DNA of 64,000 bases from Favolaschia claudopus. Its lineage: Eukaryota; Basidiomycota; Agaricomycetes; Agaricales; Mycenaceae. Below are positions 23,092 to 32,080 of the stretch, one piece after another; position 1 is the stretch's first letter, and each line of letters opens with the position of its first letter. The position numbers and the translations under genes were made by a program. The stretch covers positions 1-64,000 of the forward strand of contig JAWWNJ010000201.1 in the NCBI GenBank assembly GCA_037176885.1, in the 5' to 3' direction. The notes below the pieces were generated by a model. The model had not been told where the DNA came from. It saw only the letters and a list, made by a program, of their open reading frames with translations, and made no database searches.

Positions 23092-23892
23092 AGTTCGAGG
23101 TTGAAATATACTGCAGTGATGTGCGAGAGGGAAAAGATATCAGTGTCGTTGATTCAAGCAACAGGAATTAAATTGTCCTTGTCTAAGACTCTTGAGTTCC
23201 GAGCAACCGCTCCTGAATATGGATGTATTGAAATTTGAGGAGCCGCAGTACGTCTCATTTAACTTAGGAGCAGTTGAGGGCCGAGGCTCGGAAGTCTGTC
23301 TTGGCCAGTGATTGGTTGCAAAGCCAAGGATTTTCAGTTGACCAGTGAAAAACAAAAGAAGTTCATTGACACAGAGAGACTGAATATACTGGTTCAAGCA
23401 AGGTTCAAGGTGCACGGCAGAAAATGTAGCGATGACGTAGATGGATTTCGAGCTGCCGTTCGCTTAAATTCATTTGCGTCATCGGATGTGCGGCAATGAT
23501 CGAAAAGCGGTGTATTAAGCATGAGATCAGCAGTGTAAATGCAGCGGATCGTACCGTAGAGCAATCTAGAGCGATCTGGAGCAATAAATGGCCGGCGGGT
23601 ACGCACGGGTCAGGCGGGTTTGTGCGGGTGCCATTGATGCGACCCGTACCCGTACCCGGGACCCGGTGCGGGTCCACCCACCCGTAGTGATCACTAGTCA
23701 TAACCCATGAAATTTCTATATCGGGCCCTTCAACCGGCATGGTTTGGGATGATTTTACCTTGATTTTACCTGCAAAGTTGTAAGATGCACCGAAATCACC
23801 CATATTTACGCCAAATCCGAGTTGATGGGCCATTTTACCACTGTTCATGCACCTGTAGTACCGCACGGACATTGCGAGACCAGCAGTGTTCC

Positions 23893-24010
23893 ACCTTAAG
23901 GCCTTATTAAGGGCTCGTCCGGAGGCTAAGGCCTTAAATTCATATTAAGCCTTATCAAGGGCTGCATTTTAAGGGCTTTTTAAGGGCTTAGAATCCCCAA
24001 AAAAAAAACC
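23893..24010. repeat. One end of a transposon-like sequence with AAGGGCTT subrepeats
   Basis: The stretch starts CAGTGTTCCACCTTAAGGCC and is followed by four or five variants of TTAAGGGCTT, a pattern like hAT subterminal repeats. No opposite end was found before the Helitron sequence at 24447. Confidence 0.4.
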
Positions 24011-24558
24011 CCAATTTTCGGCTGGATTATCAATAATTTGACGATTAATCTAGTCCTCCCACCAGCGTACTCGTCTCCCGACCCTCCAGCTCGCCGTCAT
24101 CGGGTTTTTCATCCCGCCAACAGTTCCATCAAGCCCTCCTCGTGCGACGAGGAACGAGCGAAAATTTAGCCGAGTTTGCCGTAATTACATCACTGCATCA
24201 TTACAGGGATTCCCGAAAATAATGGCAATCACGTTTTTTTTTTTTTTCGCGTGTTTCCCAAAAAGGAAATTCAGCCTCCTCCTATTCCTTCTCGCGTTTC
24301 TCGACCCTCTGGGAGCACCGAAAGCCCATTTCGACTCAGAAACTGACTGTTCGGTCTGTATTCAAGTGTATTCAGGTGCCTTAGAGGCAGATATTGCCTC
24401 AGCTTCAACATATTATGGGCAGTGTATACCTCTTGTATTAAGGATACTAGCAGTTACCCGTGCTACGCTACGGTGTGACTCATCACGCAAATTACGGCGA
24501 AAGCGAGAAAAAGTTGTAGTTGTTACAGAGTTAATATACATACATTAATAAAGTTCAT

Positions 24559-24736
24559 TTAGTGTCTGTTAGTGGAACCCCCTGCGCGACGACCGGTGGA
24601 AGTCCCTTCGCCCCGGTCTTCCAGCCCATTTGATACATCAAGCTTGCGTCTCTTTGCGTCGCGAGGAGATGTCTGTTCTCCAAAAAACCCAGTAAATTTG
24701 GGGCGCACAGGAGTACTGTTGTTGACTATCCACAGC
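24559..24736 (-). pseudogene. Last exon of the Helitron accessory gene, second copy
   Basis: It reads VRPKFTGFFGEQTSPRDAKR, then RKLDVSNGLEDRGEGTS and ends GGSTNRH with a stop about 110 bp before the Helitron end. It is a diverged copy of the last exon of the intact gene at 26117-27633, including the AG splice acceptor just before it. Upstream exons of that gene are missing. Confidence 0.6.
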
Positions 24737-24739
24737 CTG

Positions 24740-25723
24740 GGCATCATTCCCAACGAAGAAACAATGCAGAGGCTCTGGCGGCTCTTCGAGTCGCTGCAAC
24801 GCGACCATGCCATGATTACAGCACATCCCGTACGGCGAACGGGAATTTTTCGAGGGGTGTAGGACTTGCTCAGCGACCCAATGGAGTGCTCCGCATGTGG
24901 GACAGCGGTCGTTCATGTATGGCGAGATGGCGGATCCAGGTAATCTTTGCGCGCCGCTAAAAACAACTCGTCGCGGGTAGTCCCACGATTATTTTTATAA
25001 CGGTATGCAATCAGCGGAGGAAGTAATCTAAACATCATTTACACGTACTTGGCGGCCGTGCGGGACTCGCATTTTGATTGTATTGGCGTGTTACGATTGC
25101 CTGTTCCTTCAGGCCGAGCTTGTGCGAAATTAACGGCTTGAGACACCGACTACAAAGAGATAACTCACCACCAGCAGCGGCAGCACTCTGGTGTGTTGCA
25201 GGTGGGGTAGGGAGACCGTTGTGGATGGCCTGAGGAGCAAGACTTTTCAAGCCTCTTGAACTGGAGATTGAAGCCGACTTACCTGTAATACTCGAGAGTT
25301 GCGCGCAGTCGGCGGAGGATCTGTAGAACAGAAAAGGATGTTAGAAGTAGATACCAATGAATATTGAATCGCAGCCCACCGACATCCATTCTCGCAGCCT
25401 TCTCCGCACTTGCCCTTTGAGCCAGTGATCTGTTCGAAGAAGCTTGCGGTGGAGGCGCCGGACGGTTTTCGCGGGCTCTTTGGTGCCTTCTGATTTGACC
25501 GAAAGAACGGGCGCTAGGAGCGGCGGCGGAATTTGGGCGGCATATTTTCATCATGCTGAGCAGGGACGCGTCTGCGGCGGGTGCTGCCTTCATTGATTTC
25601 ACGTAAGTCGCGTTGAATCTGCCGTTGTTGTTGTTGATGCCTTTGCGGCGTGGTCGGAGGGGTTAATAAGTACCTAGAAACATTGAGCCTACAATGGAGC
25701 GAGGGGAGGATTGACATGTACAT
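24740..25723 (-). pseudogene. Helitron Rep-helicase N-terminal region, truncated
   Basis: Minus-strand pieces include an Arg/Gln-rich start (QRQIQRDLREINEGS), a basic alanine-rich stretch near 25450, CSRCLKPL near 25150 and, at 24916-24740, MNDRCPTCGALHWVAEQVL followed by FG-like CCNHGMVALQRLEEPPEPL. The last is the CxxC..HW..E zinc-binding motif typical of the N-terminus of fungal Helitron proteins. The Rep and helicase domains are absent because the sequence jumps to the accessory gene's last exon. Introns are likely but not worked out. Confidence 0.6.
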
Positions 25724-26116
25724 TGCTGCTAGGTGAAGACAAAGAGACGCAGATGAAAGGCTTTGAGATCACACAAAAGAGTTAAAGAAACACATTTATT
25801 GGAGGTGAGGCTACGGTGGTACAGCTACATTGCGAGTGGGGCGTGTGGAACGATGTGGAGCGGAGGTTGCAAGACGCGAGAGACAGCAGCGGAGTTGTGG
25901 TTTGTTGTTTGGCTGCGGACAGATGACGTGAGTGGGGCGTTCGGGTGTTCCCGGAACCCACTTGATTGACGTTTGTCCAGAGTCAACCTTCGATTGTAAT
26001 ATAGACTAGCAGTTACCCGTGCTACGCTACGGTGCGACTCATCACGCAAATTACAGCCAGAGCGAGAAAAAGTTATAGTTGTTACAGATTGAATATACAT
26101 TATGTGATAAAGTCAT

Positions 26117-27633
26117 TTAGTGTTTGTTACTGGAACCCGCTGCGCGACGATCGGTGGAAGACCCTTCACCCCGGTCTTCCGGCCCATTTGATACATTTAA
26201 TGTGAGCTTGCGTTTCTTGGGGTTTGGCTCGGATGCGTCGCTAGGAGATGTTTGTTCTCCAAAAAAGCCAGTAAATTTGCGGCGCGCAGGAGTACCGTTG
26301 TTGACTGGAAAACAATGAGCCGTTGGGATTTGAAAAGAAAGATGAGAAACCTACTAATCTTAGTCGGACTCTCCTCAGCCTTCGGCGCCGTTGAAGAGGC
26401 ATTGCCGAGGAATGTCACTTTCTCGATGTCAACAATGAAGTAGTCTCTCGTAGACAGACGCTCTATATAATCCAGCTCGGTGCCCTCGCTATATAGAGTC
26501 TGTTGGTTACCGCGCCCCTGCAACCGCGTTAGGTTCTTATTAGCTAATCTTATATAAGCAGATTTCACGGCGCGTATATCTCAATGGAAACTAATTTTTT
26601 GCCATCACAAATTTGGAGTAGGGTAAATAGAATCAGTCAAGCTACATTTCCGTCTCCTCAGATCTCCTAAAATCAGACGGCGCGCTACAGAAAACGTTGA
26701 CGCGTCTTCATCACGTGCGATTCGGGAGTTTCGGCCGAGATCCACAAATGTTTTCAACTTGAACTCAAACCACTGTGAAAATTTGGGAAACAAGGCAGAG
26801 ATAGTCAGAGCATGGTATATAGTATCTGACAGCTTGAATTAGCATCAAAATAGAGCGGGGGAAGGGACAAATGAGGTACCGGCGATCTCCGGCTTATATA
26901 ATATTAGCTAATAAGATTCTGACACGGTTCGAGGGGCGCGGTAAACATAAGACTAACAATGAAGTGCTTCACCGAGCGATCATCGTTCAACTCGAGCCCA
27001 GTGAGGAAGCCTTCCACCGAGACACTCTTCCCCTTCCCCGGAATGGGTTTGTACTTCTCCCACCTCGGCGTTGCGGGGAATACACAGTGAACCGGGAAGA
27101 CGTTGTTTGGGGTCCTTGTCGCAGAAAGGTACTGCTCAGCTTTGATATCGAAAGTCGAATTTTCTTTGTCGATGTTGCTGGGAGCACCGCAGACGTTAAC
27201 AGTAGCGTGGGTGCGGAGGTTCAGGCTGTCCGGGGGTCCAAGAGGAATGAGCTGAGAACATATTAGGGCGAAGAGATACAAAAGAGAGCTAAATAAGACA
27301 TACCGAGACAGCGTCTCCGAACCAATGATAGTCGAGAGGGGCAAGCTCCTGAGAGTACACCTCGAGAGTGGATGTGGTGCGTGCAGGCTGTAGACACCGA
27401 TGTGGGTATATGAATGATTATCAGAAAGTTTTCTAACACACCTGGATAACCGCGCAATAGCATCCAACGTCGGCAAAGTCCTGATTGTCGGCATTGAAAT
27501 AGCGAAGTGAGCCGATGGTCGCGCCTATTGAGGATCCTAGGTAGATTTGGCCGTCGAAGACCACAGTCTTGGTCTTGTCGATAACGCGGGGGTTTTCGAG
27601 GACGGCGAGGGCAAAGATAGCAGCAGAAGACAT
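26117..27633 (-). CDS. Helitron-borne accessory protein, possibly OB-fold/RPA-like; interrupted by a MITE
   Basis: ATG at 27633. Exon 1 (27633-27442) reads FDGQIYLGSSIGATIGSLRY. An intron GTGTGT..CTACAG follows, then an exon ending HWFGDAVS, an intron GTATGT..TCTCAG, then LIPLGPPDSLNLRTHATVNV..FPVHCVFPATPRWEKY..GKSVSVEGFLTGLE..VKHFIV. After a 513-bp insertion the frame resumes with DIEKVTFLGN. A last intron leads to FTGFFGEQTSP, a basic NPKKRKL signal-like cluster and a stop at 26117-26119. The strand-rich middle (a 'VxGxI..FDI..Y..FP..RW' rhythm) resembles single-strand-binding OB-fold proteins such as the RPA-like genes of plant Helitrons; this is inference from pattern, not from an alignment. 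It lies 110 bp from the Helitron end in the same orientation as Rep-helicase. Confidence 0.55.
26442..26954. mobile_element. Mutator-like MITE inside the accessory gene (513 bp)
   Basis: Both sides carry AACAATGAAGT (26431-26441 and 26955-26965), an 11-bp (or 10-bp) perfect duplication as MULE-type elements make. The arms share TTACCGCGCCCCT and TTCTTATTAGCTAAT in opposite orientation. The left arm has an extra palindrome of about 55 bp (CTCTATATA..TATATAGAG). No coding sequence is seen. It splits the accessory gene between HFIV and DIEKV. Confidence 0.75.
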
Positions 27634-27757
27634 GTTGTAGGAGTGTTGTTGTAGTTTGGAAGTTGGGTTTGAGACGGGAAAAGCGCGTGGGTTTTATAGA
27701 GGTCTGGAGAGATACGTCAGTGGATCCCAGTGTGGAGATGGAGTGGAGAAAATACTA

Positions 27758-27923
27758 CAGTCGAAGCTGTCATAACCCATAGCCCTCGGTAGGGCCAAAA
27801 AGCTATGGGATATGATAGATTTATGGGTTATCCCAGCCAAAGACCGGTCAAAAAACCCCAAAAATGTATGGGTTAAGGGAGATTATGGGTTACGGGAGCT
27901 ATGGGTTATGACAGCTTCGACTG
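27758..27923. mobile_element. Tc1/mariner-type MITE with perfect 26-bp ends (166 bp)
   Basis: CAGTCGAAGCTGTCATAACC starts the left arm and its perfect complement ends the right arm, 26 bp in all. TA flanks both sides (27756-27757, 27924-27925). It lies in the spacer upstream of the accessory gene start (27633), within 130 bp of the ATG. Confidence 0.8.
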
Positions 27924-27929
27924 TATGTA

Positions 27930-28750
27930 TCAACAATACGCGAACACCCAAGCGTACCCAAAACTTGTCATGTTACCGTTCCATTCTCCAGAGATCACCT
28001 TACCGTGAAATGGAGTGGTGGAGCAGAGCACAAGGAATGACGAAGTGTGACGTCCGGCCCCCAAATTGACGTCAGACGGGGGATACGTTAAAGGAATGCC
28101 GAATTGGAGATGCAGATATCCGCAAAATGGACTCAAAAACACATTCAAATAATAACAGCGTTGGAATTGGCGGGGGAGAAAGCCATGGCCAGGTATGAAT
28201 TTGAAGCCATGCCCATAGTTTTGAGCTGATGACCTTTTAGACTGCATTTGAAGTTGTCGAACGTGAAAGCGCAGGAGTAGTACCCCGAGTGCCGCAAAGT
28301 AGACTGGGCAGACATGTCCCTCCAATCCAGGTATGTTCTTTCAAGTAACCTTCTGATGTAGCTGTCTCTCAAAATTGGTGATCTTCAGGAGTTGCAAAAG
28401 CGAGGGACGCCACATTGGATTTGGGTATGGACGGAGAAAGAGGATCGGACACTGTACGACTTGTAAATGTAACAATCGCAAATACAGTCCTTGAGGCTCC
28501 CGACGGTCAGGGATAGTTAGAGCCCACATGTAACACATTTCGAAAGATACTCTAAGGGCCAACACTTGGTCCAATGTGCTGCATATCAAGGGCAGAGTTC
28601 GGTAGAATATCTTTCAAGATTGTCAAAGCCAGACGCCCATAATCAGTGGCTATGTAAACTGGGCGCTAAGTAATGGTGAAGTGCTACATCTTATTCTGTA
28701 GGTCTCAAAGTACATTAGATAGTATCAGGTAGACAGATGTAAAGAGTATA
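27930..28750. other. Spacer between helicase and accessory gene
   Basis: Open frames on the minus strand (for example 28325-27930) have no motif I recognise. It may hold the accessory gene's promoter and the helicase 3' UTR. Confidence 0.35.
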
Positions 28751-30797
28751 TTACATGTTCTGTAGTATCTGAGGGTACACTATATTCATAGTACGGTTCT
28801 GTGAAGTACGGCGGGGCAAAAGAATTGTTACCCGATTGCGAGAAGTTGCTCGCGAAAGAGCAACGTAGAGCTGTCGATGACTGAAAACAGGTGTACGCAG
28901 ATCAATTCCAACATATTTCACCGATTGGCCTTGAGCTTTGTTGATGGAAATTGCGAAAGCAAGGCGGAGGGGAAATTGAAGGCGTGACAGGATGAAGGAA
29001 AAATCTGTCGTACCACCAGATGGCGTGAGGGTGATTCTCGGGATGAAAACCACCTCTCCGTTATGTTGACCACCCAAGATTTCGGCCTCGAGAACCCTAC
29101 CAGACACACGACGTATCACCAACCGTGTTCCGTTGCAAAGCCCCTGGGAAGGTGAGAGATTGCGGAGAAGAATGACTGGGCAACCAGACTTGAGCGAAAG
29201 CTCTCCAGGTTGTAGTCCAGATGCATCCAATGACCGCAAATACTCAACCGGCATCCCATCGTTCATCGTCGAGTCATCCGCACCTGCCTCAGTGACAATA
29301 TTGTCAGCACTGATGAAGGTTTGAGTCTCCCCAGTCATACGGGGGAGGACATTGCTGTTGAGGCCATCGACATCGCTGTTCCGGGCTGCCAGTATGGAGC
29401 GTTCCGCAAAGTAGTTGGGTGGCGGAGTTGGACCGTCGATGCCAGGGAAAACAGAATCTATCAATCTCTCATCATCTCTGCACACCACATCCTGCGGAAG
29501 CTCGACGGTTCCATCCTCCCGGTTGGCTCTTCCCGTTCCTACATCCAATAGCCAGTCCGCAAACTGAGCTTCCTCTGGGCCGACATCGAGGCGCATGTTT
29601 TGTGTCAATGTGAGCATCTCGACATGTTGCCAGAGATGTGAACGAAAGATTGACGCGTCCACAATTTCCTTCTGAGTACCTTTCCGAACGACAGGCAGGA
29701 TCTGCTTTAAATCACCGCCCAACACCCAAGTGATCCCACCGAAAGGTTTGTCGACACCCAGCAAGTCTCGCAAAGTCCTGTCAACGGCTTCATGGCATTT
29801 GCGATCATGCATGGGAGCCTCGTCCCAGATCCCAAGCTTAGTCGCTCGCATAAGCCCTGCCCGAAGACTCTCCTTGGGGATATTACGTAGATTCGGCATT
29901 CAGACCATCAATCGGAATCTTGAAGACAGAATGGGCTGTTCTTCCTCCACGCAAGAGTAAACAAGCAATTCCAGAAGAGGCGACGCAGACGACTACACAG
30001 AACTTGGCGCGGAAGTGATGTGCGAGGGTGTTTGTGACGGATCGGCGTTCGCATCCGCTCACGGCGAGATCTGCCCGCGTTGTCTCCATGACTCCCTTCA
30101 CACAGCCTCGATTTTCCTGTATAAGTAGTTAGTTCTTGTCGTAGATAGCTTTTCCCTTGGTCAATCTAAGACTTACACCAGTTCTTTTTGCTTGATCCAC
30201 TTGTGCCGGAACTCGACTCCCCCTCGCTTCCGTCACAGTGTTGTAGACAAAGGTCTTGCCGGTGCCGCCAGCTCCGCTGAGGAAAAAAACCTTTCCCAAC
30301 TTTTCTTCCACCGATTCGACGACTTTGTTGAACGCATGCTGCTGCTCAAGATTCATACGCGCAACATTGGCCTCCGCTTGCGCGCGCTCGTCAGCCTGGT
30401 TGTAGTCCAGCTGCTCAGCGATCAAGGGATTGTCCCCAACAACACTCCAGTCGCGTTCGGGGACGGGCAACTCGAAATCTCCCAACGAACGGCTCGATTC
30501 CTGGAGGATGGCATTGAGCAGGAACAGGCCGTAGTCGTATATGTCGGCATCGGTGAGATTCTCGACACCCATTCGCCGCAAACGGCGATCAAGATCGTCA
30601 CAGATATGGGCGCGAAACTCCTCCCAGAGTTTGCGCGGATCCGTCGGGTTACAGAAAAGTAGAAGTGTTGCGAAGAGGTGTCGGAGACGTGTACCGCTTT
30701 GCATCTCTGCTGCCTCGGAGAGACAGAGGCGCCACTCGCCGTCGTCTTGGAGTAAACCCTGAGCGAGACAAACCTGGCGGTAGGAGTCATATCTCAC
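28751..30797 (-). pseudogene. Helitron helicase domain (PIF1-like)
   Basis: The helicase unwinds DNA during rolling-circle transposition. In order: YDSYRQVCLAQGLLQDDGEW (domain start, joined by an intron to Rep), Walker A GAGGTGKTFVYNTV (about 30270), then after an insertion LAHHFRAK and VVVCVASSGIACLLL, FKIPIDGLN, motif II WDEAPM, motif III GGDLKQILPV, QNMR, and motif V NKAQGQS with YVALSRA. A stop follows at 28751. A one-base frame change at about 29885, between GLNAEST and NIPKESL, breaks the frame. The 205-bp insertion after Walker A is described separately. All catalytic motifs are kept, so the damage looks recent or could be an assembly error. Confidence 0.75.
30033..30237. mobile_element. 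205-bp inverted-repeat insertion in the helicase, containing an intron
   Basis: The ends are TGTGACGGA and, inverted, TCCGTCACA, flanked by GTGTT on both sides (30028-30032, 30238-30242). On the minus strand it reads through from NTV in the helicase frame, meets a strong donor (GGT|GTAAGT) and a TTATACAG acceptor, and re-enters in frame before LAHHF. Removing the inner intron leaves roughly 45 extra codons. Confidence 0.55.
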
Positions 30798-30799
30798 AC

Positions 30800-32080
30800 C
30801 TATATTAACAAAGGAATTTGTTGCTGCGGTACTTTAGGTGAGTGAAAACCCTGCTCACCTTCATAGCGATACAGGTCTTCATGAGATTGCGGACCCTTGA
30901 CAATTGAGAGGAGAGTTCGAAGATAGAATCTCTCGCCTCCAGCGGGTGAGACAAAGTACATTCGCCCTAATGCCCCGCCTTGCTGCCGTATTGCCCAACG
31001 CGGATCCGAATCCTTTGACCCCTCTTTCCATGTGAAGTATTGCGGGAATTCCTGATACGTGTACTTCCGAGCCTCGATACCTAAGCGACCTTCATCCCGG
31101 TTAGCCGCAAAGAATGCGTCGAGTTTACTGATCGCGGTCTGGCCGCGTGCGAGAACTTCCTCAGGATCCTCGCCCGGGTCGAACGTCACCATGTGCTGCC
31201 CTTTAAGATGGACGGGAAGGCGGACAACATTGGGAATCTGAGTGTGTGGGTCGAAATGGAAAATCCGCCAACACGCCTCCGGAGGTCCAATGTATCTTGC
31301 GTCAATGTAGGTCTTGATTTCGTCTTGATCGACTTCCAGAGTGGCGCGATCGCCTCCCTTGTGAATGTATTTGAAGGGATATTTGATAGACTTGACCGTC
31401 ACGGCGCACTCCACATTGATATGGCAGTCGAATTTGGCGGAGAGGTATGGGGAGTAGGGAACGATCCAGGAATTATCGACATTGTGCCGTCCGACAGGGT
31501 ATTCACGGCCGTCTTCGGGACGCTGGTAGAGGGGGTATCCATCTGTATCCATTGACGTGTACGCCTGGAATGGCTTTGGGAAGAATTTTGTACAGCGGCC
31601 GTTTTCCATGCATGGAGCTCGGGGATTAAGAGCCCCACACGGACCATGAACCATACATCTCTGCACGGTTTCAAAGAGGAGCGGCTGAGTTTCGCGGTCG
31701 GGCCACTGCGCCCAGATTGCGGAGTCGATGTCGTCGGGGTTCAGGAGCTTATGAGGATGGCGGAGAAACACCAGAAGGTGCATGTGGGGAAGACCGCGCT
31801 TTTGGAACTCAATGGTGTATACGAAGGCCGCGCACTCCCCAAAGATACCATATTTGTAGATCTCCTTGATGATCGCTTTTTTCTTGAGCTCGAAGACACG
31901 CGCAACCAAATCAGGTCGATCGTAAGACGATTGACCAGGAAGAAGGGCCCGGGTGACTTCGCTCCATTGAGGATTGGCCGTAACAGTAATGAAAAGATCG
32001 TAAGCCTGATTGTAGAATACCGCAATAGCGCTCCATGAAGAAGGTCCAGGTTGTCCACGATGGGCCGCAGAATAAGATGT
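30800..32080 (-). pseudogene. Helitron Rep (HUH endonuclease) domain
   Basis: Rep nicks and rejoins the Helitron ends. The frame shows AYDLFITVTANPQW (entry motif), the HUH metal-binding motif in KRGLPHMHLLVF, a Cys/His cluster (CMVHGPCG..CTKFFPK) and the catalytic tyrosine motif YPFKYIHKGGDR. Its 3' end is joined to the helicase by an intron of about 58 nt (GTGAGC..ATATAG, 30858-30799), which removes the stop of the open frame. The open frame extends upstream to 32104, but those codons belong to the neighbouring transposase sequence. The zinc-finger N-terminus is missing. Confidence 0.75.

Larger units (their letters stand above)
18091..23696 (-). mobile_element. hAT transposon, 5.6 kb, with intact 8-bp target duplication and nested insertions
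   Basis: The ends are TAGTGATCACCACGGG (18091) and, inverted, TAGTGATCACTACGGG (ending 23696): 16 bp with one mismatch. Both sides carry GTCATAAC (18083-18090 and 23697-23704), a perfect 8-bp duplication as hAT elements make. Subterminal regions of about 150 bp at both ends are crowded with ACCCG/CGGGT repeats, the usual layout of transposase-binding sites. The transposase gene runs on the minus strand, but its middle is missing or displaced and other elements lie inside. Confidence 0.85.
24447..25740 (-). mobile_element. Internally deleted Helitron derivative
   Basis: The 3' terminus on the minus strand is a short hairpin, CCGTAGCGTAGCACGG, then AACTGCTAG followed by T, the CTRR-T ending of Helitrons. 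About 290 bp at this end match 26006-26312 closely. Higher coordinates encode N-terminal Helitron protein sequence. The junction at about 24736 joins that to the last exon of the accessory gene. The 5' terminus was not identified; 25740 is only the limit of recognisable coding. Confidence 0.7.
26006..32080 (-). mobile_element. Helitron with Rep-helicase and an accessory gene
   Basis: The 3' end at 26006-26009 (minus strand CTAG followed by T) has the same hairpin as the derivative at 24447. Going upstream are the accessory gene (26117-27633), a 1.1-kb spacer, the helicase (28751-30797) and the Rep domain (30800-32080), all on the minus strand. At about 32080 the sequence passes directly into Plavaka-like transposase, so the 5' end and N-terminal zinc-finger part are missing. 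It contains at least three smaller insertions. Confidence 0.75.

Noticed and set aside
31646..32038. Plus-strand frame of 130 codons opposite Rep
   Set aside because: It is a shadow of the HUH Rep coding region on the other strand.
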